From Streptomyces aidingensis (GTDB taxonomy: Bacteria > Actinomycetota > Actinomycetes > Streptomycetales > Streptomycetaceae), in contig NZ_FOLM01000012.1 of the NCBI RefSeq assembly GCF_900112355.1, positions 124,001-188,000 on the forward strand: a DNA stretch of 64,000 nucleotides. Direction: 5' to 3'. This document shows positions 51,981 to 61,684 of this stretch, piece by piece. Position 1 is the stretch's first letter. Each line of letters begins with the position of its first letter. The position numbers and the translations under genes were made by a program. The notes below the pieces were generated by a model that ran no database searches, was not told the DNA's origin, and saw only the letters and a program-made list of their open reading frames with translations.

Positions 51981-53891
51981 TCAGGGAGCCGCGGCGGTGG
52001 GCGCGGCCTCCGGGCGGGGGCTCGGCCGGGCGAACGGGCTGAACTGGGTGTCGTGCAGTTCGCGGTAGCGTCCGCCCGCGGCCAGCAGTTCGTCGTGGGT
52101 GCCCTGCTCGACGATCCGGCCCCGCTCCAGTACCAGGATGCGGTCGGCGGCGCGCACCGTGGACAGCCGGTGGGCGATGACCACGGAGGTCCGTCCGGCC
52201 AGCGCCTCGGTGAGCGCCTCCTGCACCGCCGCCTCGGAGGTGGAGTCCAGATGCGCGGTGGCCTCGTCCAGGATCACCACCCGCGGGCCGGCCAGCAGCA
52301 GCCGGGCGATGGTCAGCCGCTGCCGCTCCCCGCCGGAGAGCCGGTAGCCGCGCTCCCCGACCACCGTGTCCAGGCCGTCCGGCAGGGAGCGGACCAGTTC
52401 CTCCAGCCGGGCCCGGCGCAGCGCGTCCCACAGCTCCTCCTCGGCCGCGTCCGGCCTGGCCAGCGCGAGATTGGCCCGCACGGTGTCGTGGAACAGGTGC
52501 CCGTCCTGGGTGACCAGGCCCACCGCCCGGTGCAGCGAGCGGGTGGTCAGGTCGCGGACGTCGGTGCCGCCGATCCGCACGCTGCCCGCGTCGGCGTCGT
52601 ACAGCCGCACGGCGAGCTGCGCGAGGGTGGACTTGCCGGCGCCCGAGGAGCCGACCAGGGCCACCATCTGCCCCGGCCCGGCCCGGAACGACACCCCGTG
52701 CAGCACCTGCTCGCCGCCCCGGGTGTCCAGCGTGGCGACCTCCTCCAGGGACGCCAGGGAGACCTTGTCGGCGGCGGGGTAGGCGAAGTCGACGCGGTCG
52801 AACTCCACCGACAGGCCGCCCTCCGGCACCGGCCGGGCGTCCGGCTTCTCCCGGATCAGCGGGGTCAGGTCCAGCACCTCGAACACCCGCTGGAAGCTCA
52901 CCAGCGCGCTCATCACCTCCACCCGGGCGCCGGCCAGCGAGGTCAGCGGCGCGTACAGCCGGGTGAGCAGCAGGGCCAGGGCGACCACCGCGCCGGCGTC
53001 CAGGCTGCCGCGCAGCGCGTAGTACCCGCCCAGCCCGTAGACCAGGGCCAGGGCCAGGGAGGAGACCAGGGTGAGCGCGGTGATGAACAGCATCTGGAGC
53101 ATGGCGGTGCGGATGCCGACGTCCCGCACCCGGCGGGCGCGGGCGGCGAACTCGGCCGACTCCTCCTCCGGCCGGCCGTAGAGCTTGACCAGGGTGGCGC
53201 CGGGCGCGGAGAACCGCTCGGTCATCTGGGCGCTCATCACGGCGTTGTGATTGGCGGCCTCCCGGGACAGCCGCGCCAGCCGGACGCCGGTGCGCCGGGC
53301 GGGCAGCACGAACACCGGCAGCAGGGCCAGGGCCACCAGGGTGATCTGCCAGGAGATGGTCAGCATCACGCCCAGCGCCAGGGCCAGCATCACGACGTTG
53401 GACAGCACGCCGGACAGGGTGTCGCTGAAGGCCCGCTGGGCGCCGATGACGTCGTTGTTGAGGCGGCTGACCAGGGCGCCGGTGCGGGTACGGGTGAAGA
53501 AGGCCACCGGCATCCGCTGCACATGGTCGAAGACGGACTGCCGCAGGTCCAGGATCAGGCCCTCGCCAATCCGGGCGGACAGCCAGCGGGACAGCAGCCG
53601 GATGCCCGCCTCGGCCACGGCGAGGGCGGCGATCAGCAGCGCCAGATGGACCACGGTGGCGGTGGCGGCCCGGTCGGTGATCGCGTTGACGACCCGGCCG
53701 GCCAGCACCGGGGTGGCCACCGCGATCAGCGCGGTGACCACGCTCAGCACCAGGAAGAGGATCAGTTCGGTGCGGTGCGGCCGGGCGAAGCGGGCGATCC
53801 GGCGGAGCGTGTCCGGCGAGAGGGGCCGCTGGTCCTGCCTGGCGTGCCGCTGGTTGTACAGCGCGTTCCAGGCGGTGATCTCCATGCTCAT
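51981..53891 (-). CDS. ABC exporter, fused membrane and ATPase domains
   Basis: A 636-residue half-transporter of the MsbA/MDR type. Six transmembrane helices are found at about 45-330 and the ATPase domain at about 365-610: Walker A GSSGAGKST, signature LSGGERQRL, Walker B VVILDEATAHLDS and His in VIAHRLSTV. It is homodimeric by design and exports lipids, drugs or peptides, substrate unknown. ATG 53891 is taken. It follows the DUF3048 gene on the same strand with 73 bases between and is not obviously part of the PKS cluster, being 30 kb away. Self-resistance for the cluster product is possible but unsupported. Confidence 0.92.
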   Translation of the reverse strand: MSMEITAWNALYNQRHARQDQRPLSPDTLRRIARFARPHRTELILFLVLSVVTALIAVATPVLAGRVVNAITDRAATATVVHLALLIAALAVAEAGIRLLSRWLSARIGEGLILDLRQSVFDHVQRMPVAFFTRTRTGALVSRLNNDVIGAQRAFSDTLSGVLSNVVMLALALGVMLTISWQITLVALALLPVFVLPARRTGVRLARLSREAANHNAVMSAQMTERFSAPGATLVKLYGRPEEESAEFAARARRVRDVGIRTAMLQMLFITALTLVSSLALALVYGLGGYYALRGSLDAGAVVALALLLTRLYAPLTSLAGARVEVMSALVSFQRVFEVLDLTPLIREKPDARPVPEGGLSVEFDRVDFAYPAADKVSLASLEEVATLDTRGGEQVLHGVSFRAGPGQMVALVGSSGAGKSTLAQLAVRLYDADAGSVRIGGTDVRDLTTRSLHRAVGLVTQDGHLFHDTVRANLALARPDAAEEELWDALRRARLEELVRSLPDGLDTVVGERGYRLSGGERQRLTIARLLLAGPRVVILDEATAHLDSTSEAAVQEALTEALAGRTSVVIAHRLSTVRAADRILVLERGRIVEQGTHDELLAAGGRYRELHDTQFSPFARPSPRPEAAPTAAAP

Positions 53892-53964
53892 GCCGCCGAC
53901 TGTAGAAGCTCAAGCATTCTTGAGGTCAAGGCCCGCGGCGGGGTGCCGTCACCGGCCGGTGACG

Positions 53965-55035
53965 TCACTGGCGTTCGGCGAAGACGATCCAGGTCCGGCC
54001 GGGGTCGAAGGGCAGCGGGCCGCCGCCGTCGGCCGCGGTGAAGGAGGTGCCGGAGCTGTCCGACGGCCGGGACCACTCGGCCTCGAAGGACTGCCCGTCG
54101 CGCAGCACCAGCGCCTCGCCCGACCCCACCGTCTCGACATACGGAGTGGCCGGGAACCGCTCGGACGGCGGCATGTCCACGTACTGCACCACCACCGTGT
54201 CGGCGGTGAGCCGGTCGCCGCTGCCGGCCGCCGTGGCCGGTTCGCCGTCGAAGGAGACCAGCCAGCTCTGCCGCTCCTCCGACCAGGTGAAGGTGAAGGA
54301 CGCGCTCGGGTAGGTCACCGTGTGCTCGGCCGCCGGGGTGCCGTCCGGCGGCGCCGCCTCGTCGAAGCGCAGCCCGATGTCCTGTGCCGGGGTGGCCTCC
54401 GGGGCGGCGGCCAGCGCCTCCTCGGGCCGCAGATACAGGTTGTGCGGGGCGTTGCGGTCCTCGTCCCGGAAGAAGCCGTCGGGCAGCGTTTCGGGGTTGA
54501 GCGGGAACAGCGGCGCCTCGGCGAGGTCCGTCAGCAGCGCGGTGCGCACCCCCGAGTAGGCGAAGGCGGGCTCGCCGAACTGGGCCAGAAGCTCCAGATC
54601 GGATTCCCGGGCGCTGCGCACCGGCCCGGCCGTGTCGGGCACGGTGGAGGAGTAGACGGCCACCAGGCGGCTCAGCCCGCCCTCCACCTTCTCGGCGTAG
54701 ACCAGGTCCGCGTCCTCCAGCCCGGTGTGCGGGCGGGCGTCGGGGTGGTTGTCGAGCTTGGTCACCAGGACCGGTCCGGGCTCGCCCGGCAGGCCGGTGA
54801 ACGGGTGCTGCTCGGCGGCGGGGGTGTCGCCGTTGCCGCCGTCGTCGTCGGCGCTGTCCTGCGCGGCGCAGCCGGCCATCGCCGCGGCGCCGAGCAGCAC
54901 CGCGGCCAGCAGGGCCGGCAGCCGCCGGGCGGCGCCGCGGGCACCGGCCCCGGGCCCGCCGCCGGGTCTGCCCCCCGGTCTGCCCCCCGGTCTGCCCTCG
55001 GGGGCGGAGTCGCGGGACGCAGGGGTACCGGGCAT
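53965..55035 (-). CDS. DUF3048 lipoprotein
   Basis: A 356-residue exported lipoprotein. A Gly/Pro/Arg repeat (GGRPGGRPGG) precedes a hydrophobic signal ending in the lipobox AMAGC near residue 56, then a Gly/Asp-rich spacer and the DUF3048 domain (about 80-350) with VLVTKLDNHPDARPHTGLEDADLVYAEKVEGG and the RSARESDLELLAQFG block. Such proteins (YerB-like) are anchored outside the membrane; a role in peptidoglycan or penicillin-binding-protein control has been suggested for the family. ATG 55035 fits a GAGGAG site at about 11 bases; ATG 55044 is possible. The start repeat is coded by CCCCCCGGTCTG units. Confidence 0.83.
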   Translation of the reverse strand: MPGTPASRDSAPEGRPGGRPGGRPGGGPGAGARGAARRLPALLAAVLLGAAAMAGCAAQDSADDDGGNGDTPAAEQHPFTGLPGEPGPVLVTKLDNHPDARPHTGLEDADLVYAEKVEGGLSRLVAVYSSTVPDTAGPVRSARESDLELLAQFGEPAFAYSGVRTALLTDLAEAPLFPLNPETLPDGFFRDEDRNAPHNLYLRPEEALAAAPEATPAQDIGLRFDEAAPPDGTPAAEHTVTYPSASFTFTWSEERQSWLVSFDGEPATAAGSGDRLTADTVVVQYVDMPPSERFPATPYVETVGSGEALVLRDGQSFEAEWSRPSDSSGTSFTAADGGGPLPFDPGRTWIVFAERQ

Positions 55036-55459
55036 GGCGATCATCACTCCTCGGGGTCGGCGCACCATGCGGGAGGCGGTTCGGCCGTCCGGCAGCGGAA
55101 ACGATTACCCCCCGCCTTCTCCAGGGTCTCACCGCTCGCCGCGGCCCGCCGGACGGGAGGTCGGGCCCGGCCGGACGGCGACGAATGGCGAAACCGGCGA
55201 TGACCCCCCGGTGTGGCCGAAGTGGGGGGCTTGTGTGACATGTGTATGACATCCAATGTGGGTGGAACCGGCGCTTCTGGGCAGGCGTCCTGTGGCCGAA
55301 TGTGCTGCTTGCACCGCGTGTCACCAGGGAGCAACCATGGGTCGTGCACGTGCATATGCCCGTGCATATGCATCGGATCAACGTTATGATCCGAGGAAGA
55401 TGAGTCCCACATCTAGCGACGCGGGGACTCGTGGAGTCCACGCACAACCGGGGGACGTT
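55036..55459. promoter_or_regulatory. Intergenic region with TGCACGTGCA and TGCATATGCA palindromes
   Basis: This 424-base region between the DUF3048 (minus) and DUF397 (plus) genes holds no clear gene. Around 55345-55372 are the palindrome TGCACGTGCA (55345-55354), GCATATGC (55352-55359) and TGCATATGCA (55363-55372), with direct repeat CGTGCATATG twice, 12 bases apart. A TGCACGTGCA copy recurs at 56482-56491 in the promoter of the XRE gene, suggesting common control. Confidence 0.55.
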
Positions 55460-55723
55460 GTGACCGAGGCGTCCGGCGCGCACAGTGGGGCATACAACGG
55501 GATGCCCGCGTATCTGCTCCGCGAGGCGGAATGGATCAAGAGCAGTTACAGCAACGGGCAGGGCAACTGCGCAGAATTCGCCCAGCTTCCGAGCGGCGAG
55601 GTCGCGCTGCGCAACTCCCGGTTCCCGGAAGGCCCCGCCCTGGTCTACACACCCGAGGAGATCCGGGCGCTGCTCCAGGCCGCCAAGGACGGGGAGTTCG
55701 ACCACCTGCTCGGCCAGCCCTGA
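55460..55723 (+). CDS. DUF397 protein of a WhiJ-type locus
   Basis: An 87-residue acidic protein. The DUF397 core is WIKSSYSNGQGNCAEFAQLPSGEVALRNSR, followed by VYTPEEIRALLQAAKDGEFD, which matches the usual family end. GTG 55460 is used (GGGGGAC upstream); ATG 55400 would add 20 residues. DUF397 proteins are small partners of XRE/DUF5753 regulators such as WhiJ in Streptomyces, thought to antagonise DNA binding. The XRE partner is at 56585 and an anti-sigma-type ATPase lies between on the other strand, the classic set. It would act in the cytoplasm in developmental control. Confidence 0.85.
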   Translation: MTEASGAHSGAYNGMPAYLLREAEWIKSSYSNGQGNCAEFAQLPSGEVALRNSRFPEGPALVYTPEEIRALLQAAKDGEFDHLLGQP

Positions 55724-55730
55724 CGGCCGG

Positions 55731-55750
55731 GGGCGGGCAGTTGCCCGCCC
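55731..55750. terminator. Stem-loop between DUF397 and anti-sigma genes
   Basis: GGGCGGGCA (55731-55739) pairs with TGCCCGCCC (55742-55750), giving an eight-base stem with an AGTT loop. It lies between converging genes. Confidence 0.6.
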
Positions 55751-55763
55751 GGTGCCGCCCGGC

Positions 55764-56294
55764 TCAGCCGGGCAGCCGGAAGACCGCCCAGACGACCTTG
55801 CCATGCCGTCCGCCGGTCAGCCGGCGCCAGCCCCAGCCGTCGCTGAAGCACTCCACCAGATGGAGCCCGCGCCCGGATTCGGCCGCGGCGTCCGCCTCGG
55901 CCATCCGCGGCGGCATGTCACCCGGGTCGCGCACCGCGCACACCAGCCGCCGGGCGGTACGCAGCAGCTCCAGTTCCACCCCGCTGGGCTCCGCGCCGCC
56001 CGGGTCCACCGCCTCCACCGGGCCGGCCGGGTTCACGGGGTTCACGGGGCGTGCCGCGGCCACTCCGTGCCGCAGCGCATTGGTGACGAGCTCCGACACC
56101 ACCAGGCTCACCGCGTCCCACTGATCGGGCAGTTGCCAGCCGTCCAGGGTGGTGCGGGCGAATTCCCGTGCGCTGCGCACCGAGTCGAGCCGCCCCGGAA
56201 GCGCGAGTGTGGCGGCGCCCGCCAGGTGGCGGGGATCGACCAGCGGAACCTGACGCCCTAACTGTTCGAGCACGGGCGCTCCTTCGATCCCCAT
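55764..56294 (-). CDS. Anti-sigma-type ATPase (HATPase_c_2)
   Basis: A 176-residue GHKL ATPase like SpoIIAB/RsbW and the AbaA/WhiJ-locus kinases. Residues 35-60 form the first helices; SELVTNALRHG (near 67-77) is the ATP-binding N-box; the later ESGRGLHLVECFSDGWGW is the G-box. No membrane segment. A Pro/Val repeat insert (about 80-100) is not usual. It is divergent from the XRE gene and converges on the DUF397 gene. It may bind and inhibit a sigma factor or act as a kinase of an anti-anti-sigma. The partner is not in the immediate neighbourhood. Confidence 0.85.
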   Translation of the reverse strand: MGIEGAPVLEQLGRQVPLVDPRHLAGAATLALPGRLDSVRSAREFARTTLDGWQLPDQWDAVSLVVSELVTNALRHGVAAARPVNPVNPAGPVEAVDPGGAEPSGVELELLRTARRLVCAVRDPGDMPPRMAEADAAAESGRGLHLVECFSDGWGWRRLTGGRHGKVVWAVFRLPG

Positions 56295-56480
56295 CGTGCG
56301 GCACTCCTGGCGTTCGCGTGGCGGTCGGCAAAGGCGCTGGGCTTCCCCCTGGTTTCCCGCCGGAGGAGGCCCCGGCCCGCAGCCGCCACGTCATCGGTGC
56401 GGTGCAGCCGGGTGCGGCGCGCCGACGGTGCGGCGCGCAATGCTCATGCTTCCCAACGCCCACGGCGAATGCAAGAGCAG

Positions 56481-56492
56481 ATGCACGTGCAT
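56481..56492. promoter_or_regulatory. ATGCACGTGCAT palindrome between XRE and anti-sigma genes
   Basis: An exact 12-base palindrome 93 bases before the XRE start and 187 bases before the anti-sigma start. Its TGCACGTGCA core also occurs before the DUF397 gene. It is a candidate operator of the locus regulator. Confidence 0.5.
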
Positions 56493-56584
56493 GCGCAAAA
56501 TTCGATGGAGTGTAATCGAGCGGGCACACAACGAAGCTTGGAGATGGCAGACTTCGGCTGCGGACATAGTGGAGGGCCACGCAC

Positions 56585-57490
56585 ATGAGTACGCACCAGC
56601 CGATCCGATCAAGCACCCGGGGCGGGGGCGAAGCCGGTGGCGCCAGCAGCACCATGGTGCGGCGTATCCTGCTCGGCGCCCAGCTTCGACGGCTGCGCGA
56701 GGCCCGTGGTGTATCCCGCGAAGAAGCCGGATACGCCATCCGTGCCTCCGAGTCGAAGATCAGCCGAATGGAGCTGGGCCGGGTGAGCTTCAAACAACGC
56801 GACGTCGCCGATCTGCTCACGTTGTACGGCGTCACGGACGAGTCCGAACGCGAGCCGCTGCTCGGGCTGGCCCGTTCCTCCAGCCGGGCCGGCTGGTGGC
56901 ACAGCTACAGCGATGTGCTGCCGGGCTGGTTCCAGACCTATGTGGGGCTGGAGGCGGCGGCGGAGTCCATCGGCACCTACGAGGTGCAGTTCGTGCCCGG
57001 TCTGCTGCAGTCCGAGCGCTATGCGCACGCCGTGGTGACCAGCAACTTTCCCACCCTGGCCGCCGATGAGGTGGACCGCCGGGTGGCGCTGCGCATGCAG
57101 CGGCAGAAGCTGCTGGTGTCGGAGAACGCGCCGCGGCTGCACTGTGTGCTCGACGAGGCCGCGCTGTGCCGTCCCTACGGCGGCCGGGAGATCATGACCG
57201 AGCAGCTCGACCTGCTCGCCGAGTTCGCGGAGCACCCGAATGTCACACTTCAGGTGATTCCGTTCGCCTCGGGCGGCCATATCGCGGTCAGCGGGGCATT
57301 CGTGGTGCTCTCCTTCGCCGAGGCGGAGATCTCGGACGTGGTCTATCTGGAGCAGCTCACCGGCGCGCTGTATCTGGACAAGGGCGAAGAAGTCCAGGAA
57401 TACCGGAAAGTTCTCGGCGGACTGGCCGATGCCGCCCTGCCCCCGGCGGAAACTCCCGGCCTGCTGCGGGGGATTGCACAACGTCTGTAG
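56585..57490 (+). CDS. XRE regulator with DUF5753 (WhiJ-like)
   Basis: A 301-residue DNA-binding protein. The helix-turn-helix is at about 28-75 (LRRLREARGVSREEAGYAIRASESKISRMELG), followed by the DUF5753 domain (about 100-290; WFQTYVGLEAAAESIGTYEVQFVPGLLQS, then HCVLDEAAL). This is the standard architecture of Streptomyces WhiJ-family regulators, paired with DUF397 and anti-sigma-type proteins, all of which are present here. It probably controls development or secondary metabolism and recognises a nearby palindrome. ATG 56585 is used; another Met lies at codon 24 (MVRRIL). Confidence 0.9.
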   Translation: MSTHQPIRSSTRGGGEAGGASSTMVRRILLGAQLRRLREARGVSREEAGYAIRASESKISRMELGRVSFKQRDVADLLTLYGVTDESEREPLLGLARSSSRAGWWHSYSDVLPGWFQTYVGLEAAAESIGTYEVQFVPGLLQSERYAHAVVTSNFPTLAADEVDRRVALRMQRQKLLVSENAPRLHCVLDEAALCRPYGGREIMTEQLDLLAEFAEHPNVTLQVIPFASGGHIAVSGAFVVLSFAEAEISDVVYLEQLTGALYLDKGEEVQEYRKVLGGLADAALPPAETPGLLRGIAQRL

Positions 57491-57560
57491 GATCTTGCCT
57501 TGATGACGCGGTGTCACACAGAGCACCGCGACAACCCCTACCGGGAATGGGGGAGTCGAG

Positions 57561-59030
57561 ATGTCTCCGTACGCAGAGCTGTTCCAGCGTTACGCGCAGC
57601 AATATATCGCCGGAACATGGCGGCCCGGCAGCGGCGAATGGGACGTCATCGATCTGAATCCCCACAACGGGGAGAAGCTCTGCTCCATCACCGTGGCCAC
57701 CGCCGTGGAGGTGGACGAGGCCTACCGGGCCGCCGAGCGCGCCCAGCGCGACTGGGCGGAGCTCAACCCCTACCGCCGCCGCCAGGTGTTCGAGCGGATG
57801 ATCGCGCTCATGGACGAGCACGAGTCCGACATCACCGAGGCGATGATCGCCGAGTTCGGCGCCACCCGCACCCGGGCCGCCTATGAGCTGGCGCTGTCCA
57901 AGGAGTTCCTCCAGGAGGCCATGCAGCTTCCCACCCGGGTGGAGGGCCGCATCCTGCCGTCCGCGGTCAGCGGCAAGGAGAACTACATCAACCGGGCGCC
58001 GGTGGGCACCGTCTGCGTCATCTCGCCGTACACCTTTCCGCTGCTGATGGGGCTGAAGACGATCGCCCCGGCGCTGGCGCTGGGCAATGCGGTGGTGCTC
58101 AAGCCGCACCAGTCGACGCCGGTCTGCGGCGGTGCGCTGATCGCCGCCCTGCTGGCGGAGGCCGGGCTGCCGCGCGGGCTGTTCAATGTCGTCATCACCG
58201 ACATAGCCGAGGTGGGGGACGCGCTGATCGAGCACCCGGTGCCCCGGGTGATCTGCTTCACCGGCTCGGACGCCACCGGACGGCACATCGCCTCGGTGGC
58301 CGGCTCCCGCTTCAAGCGGGTGATCATGGAGATGGGCGGCAACAGCGCGCTGCTGGTGCTGGACGACGCGGATGTGGACTACGCGGTCGAGGCGGCGGTT
58401 TTCAGCCGCTTCTTCGACCAGGGCCAGGTCTGCATGGCCGCCAACCGGATCGTGGTGGACCGGCAGGTGCTGGAGGAGTTCACCGCCAAGTTCGTGGCCC
58501 GGGCGAAGACCCTGAAGGTGGGCGACCCGGCCGATCCGGAGACCCATATCGGCCCGCTGATGAACGCCCGCTACGCCGAGACCCTCACCCGCCAGGTGGC
58601 GGAGGCGGTGGCGGACGGCGCCGTCATGCTGCTCGGCGGCGAGGCCAGGGGCTCGCTGGTGCCGCCGACCGTCCTCACCGATGTGCCGCCGCACTCGCCG
58701 CTCACCCGGCAGGAGATCTTCGGCCCGGTGGTGCTGATCATCCCGGCGGACGGGGACGAGGACGCGGTGCGGATCGCCAACGACTCGCCGTACGGGCTCT
58801 CCGGCGCGGTGCACACCGCGGATGTGCAGCGCGGGCTGCGGGTCGCCGGCCAGATCGAGAGCGGCATCGTGCACATCAACGACACCACGGTGGTGGACGA
58901 GCCGATCGTGCCGTTCGGCGGCCAGAAGTGCTCCGGACTGGGCCGGCTGAACGGCGACGCGGTGGTGGAGGCGTTCACCACCACCAAATGGATCTCCGTC
59001 CAGCACGGCCGCACCCGTTTTCTGTTCTGA
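57561..59030 (+). CDS. Aldehyde dehydrogenase (NAD(P)-dependent, benzaldehyde/vanillin-type)
   Basis: A 489-residue aldehyde dehydrogenase that oxidises an aldehyde to the acid. Catalytic Glu is in IMEMGGNSALLVL, catalytic Cys in FFDQGQVCMAANR, and the NAD-binding GSDATGRHIAS stretch is present. Late motifs EIFGPVVLI and PFGGQKCSG are as expected. The length is normal. Its closest style is the aromatic-aldehyde (vanillin, benzaldehyde) group, so the substrate may be an aromatic or aliphatic aldehyde. It is 70 bases after the XRE gene, could be read through from it, and is ended by a long perfect palindrome. Confidence 0.9.
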   Translation: MSPYAELFQRYAQQYIAGTWRPGSGEWDVIDLNPHNGEKLCSITVATAVEVDEAYRAAERAQRDWAELNPYRRRQVFERMIALMDEHESDITEAMIAEFGATRTRAAYELALSKEFLQEAMQLPTRVEGRILPSAVSGKENYINRAPVGTVCVISPYTFPLLMGLKTIAPALALGNAVVLKPHQSTPVCGGALIAALLAEAGLPRGLFNVVITDIAEVGDALIEHPVPRVICFTGSDATGRHIASVAGSRFKRVIMEMGGNSALLVLDDADVDYAVEAAVFSRFFDQGQVCMAANRIVVDRQVLEEFTAKFVARAKTLKVGDPADPETHIGPLMNARYAETLTRQVAEAVADGAVMLLGGEARGSLVPPTVLTDVPPHSPLTRQEIFGPVVLIIPADGDEDAVRIANDSPYGLSGAVHTADVQRGLRVAGQIESGIVHINDTTVVDEPIVPFGGQKCSGLGRLNGDAVVEAFTTTKWISVQHGRTRFLF

Positions 59031-59040
59031 GCCTCTGACC

Positions 59041-59074
59041 GGACCGGGGGCCGGGCCGGCCCGGCCCCCGGTCC
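59041..59074. terminator. Perfect 17-bp palindrome, bidirectional terminator
   Basis: GGACCGGGGGCCGGGCC (59041-59057) and its exact reverse complement (59058-59074) abut with no loop base. The gap between the aldehyde dehydrogenase and the PadR gene is just 48 bases, and the element fills most of it. It should stop transcription from both sides. Confidence 0.7.
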
Positions 59075-59078
59075 GGGC

Positions 59079-59693
59079 TCAGCGGTGCGGCCCCTCCCCG
59101 GGTTCCGGCGCCAGGGTGATCTGCCGCTCGCCCTCCCCGGCGAAGACATAGGCGCCCTTCTCCAGACGCTCGATCAGCCCGCGCGTCCAGGCGGCCTGGG
59201 ACTCGGCGGTATGCGTCCACAGCCGCATCACCTCGCCGATGTGCCCGAACTCCGTCAGATCGCCGGAGTGCGGGCTCCAGTACCGCTCGACCTCCTCCCG
59301 CCAGCCGTCCAGGGCGGCCACCCGCTCGGTGAGCAGCGCGATCGCCTCCTGCCGGGGCAGGTCCACGATCAGGCCGACGCCGGCGGTCAGGACATCGGTC
59401 TTCTGGTCGTGTGCGCGCAGCGCCTCGCGCAGCAGCGACAGATACTCCCGCTCGCCGGCCCCGGTCAGTTCGTACTCGGTGCGCGGCGGGCCGCCGGCGG
59501 TGCTGGGCGCGGTCTCGTGCGCCAGCAGCAGCCCCTGCCGGGCAAGCTGCTTCAGGGCGTGGTAGATCGAGCCGGGCTTGGCCGTGGACCACTCGTGTGC
59601 GCCCCACAGCTCCAGATCGGCGCGCACCTGGTAGCCGTGCGCCCGCCCGCGCTGGCGCACCGCGCCCAGGACCAGCAGCCGCATCGTCGACAT
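59079..59693 (-). CDS. PadR-family transcriptional regulator
   Basis: A 204-residue PadR protein. The N-terminal winged helix (residues 1-85: MRLLVLGAVRQRGRAHGYQVRADLELWGAHEW, then GSIYHALKQLARQGLL and a basic wing) is followed by the helical dimerisation domain (about 100-200). It is divergent from an ABC transporter operon with two matching inverted repeats between (59763-59780 and 59811-59828). Typical PadR proteins repress a neighbouring efflux pump and release it upon drug binding, so this should be the local repressor of the transporter. ATG 59693 is used. Confidence 0.92.
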   Translation of the reverse strand: MSTMRLLVLGAVRQRGRAHGYQVRADLELWGAHEWSTAKPGSIYHALKQLARQGLLLAHETAPSTAGGPPRTEYELTGAGEREYLSLLREALRAHDQKTDVLTAGVGLIVDLPRQEAIALLTERVAALDGWREEVERYWSPHSGDLTEFGHIGEVMRLWTHTAESQAAWTRGLIERLEKGAYVFAGEGERQITLAPEPGEGPHR

Positions 59694-59762
59694 CCGGGCT
59701 CCGTCCTCACGCCGCTCGGGTCCCGTCTCCCGGGTCCCTCGTTCTCACCCTACCCAGCCCCA

Positions 59763-59828
59763 CTCATCAAACTTGACTACTGCGCCGGGCCGCCGTACCG
59801 TCGGATCTCGCTAGTCAAACTTGACTAG
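59763..59828 (+). promoter_or_regulatory. ABC transporter promoter with two PadR-type operators
   Basis: Operator 2, CTAGTCAAACTTGACTAG (59811-59828), has perfect eight-base arms. Operator 1 (59763-59780) has the same inner arms with three changed outer bases. TTGACT (59773-59778), inside operator 1, is a good -35, and TACCGT (59796-59801), 17 bases on, a good -10. Operator 2 covers the predicted start of transcription. A repressor bound to both would block initiation. Confidence 0.8.
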
Positions 59829-59861
59829 CGCCGCCCCTTCGCTCCGGGAGGCCCCGCTCTC

Positions 59862-60835
<974 letters not shown>

Positions 60836-60839
<4 letters not shown>

Positions 60840-61684
60840 CCGCCCCCGCGCCCGCCTCCGGGCTGCTCGCCGTCCGCGTTCCCCGCACCCCCGGTGACCG
60901 GCTGCGCCGCGCCCTCACCGACTCCGCGACCATGACCCGGCGCGGGCTGGCCCACTGGTCCCGGCAGCCCGGCGCCCTGCTCACCATGCTGCTCTTTCCC
61001 GTGCTGATGCTGGTGATGTTCGCCTACTTCCTCGGCGGCGGCATGGCCGTCGAGGGCGGCGGCGACTACAAGGAGTACCTGGTGCCGGGGCTGCTCACCC
61101 TCACCATGGCCTTCGGCCTGGAGACCACCATGGTGGCCCTCACCCAGGACATCAACCGGGGCGTGCTGGACCGCTTCCGCTCCATGCCCATCGCGCCGTC
61201 CGCCGTGCTGGTCGGCCGCAGCGTGCTCGACCTGCTGGCCTCCGCCGCCGGGCTGCTGGTCATGGCCGCCACCGGCCTGGCCATCGGCTGGCGCTTCCAC
61301 AACGGCCCCGGCCCCGCGCTGGCCGCCTTCGGCCTGCTGCTCCTGCTGCGCTTCGCCCTGCTCTGGGCCGGCATCTGCCTCGGCCTGATGGCGGGCAAGC
61401 CGGAACTCGTCCAGGCCGTGCAGATCCTCATCTGGCCGGTGGCCTTTCTCTCCAGCGCCTTCACCTCACCGGACACCATGCCGGGCTGGATGGGCGCGAT
61501 CGCCGAATGGAACCCCCTGTCGGCCACCGCGGGCGCCGCCCGCGAACTGTTCGGCAACCCGGGCTGGGGCGGCGGCTCCTGGGCCACCGACCACCACGTC
61601 CTGCTCGCCGTGGCCTGGCCCCTCGTCCTGCTCGCCGTATTCACCCCGCCGGCCCTGAGCCACTACACCCGCCTCGGCCACTGA
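60836..61684 (+). CDS. ABC transporter permease (DrrB-like)
   Basis: A 282-residue ABC-2 type permease. Six hydrophobic segments are seen (about 48-70, 88-110, 132-150, 157-180, 190-210, 255-275), with the EYLVPGLLTLTMAFG and DRFRSMPIAPSAVL family blocks. It couples to the ATPase whose gene it overlaps by four bases (ATGA). The 3' end overlaps the DUF697-like gene on the other strand by 219 bases. The two genes make a complete efflux pump, likely for a hydrophobic antibiotic-type substrate. Confidence 0.92.
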
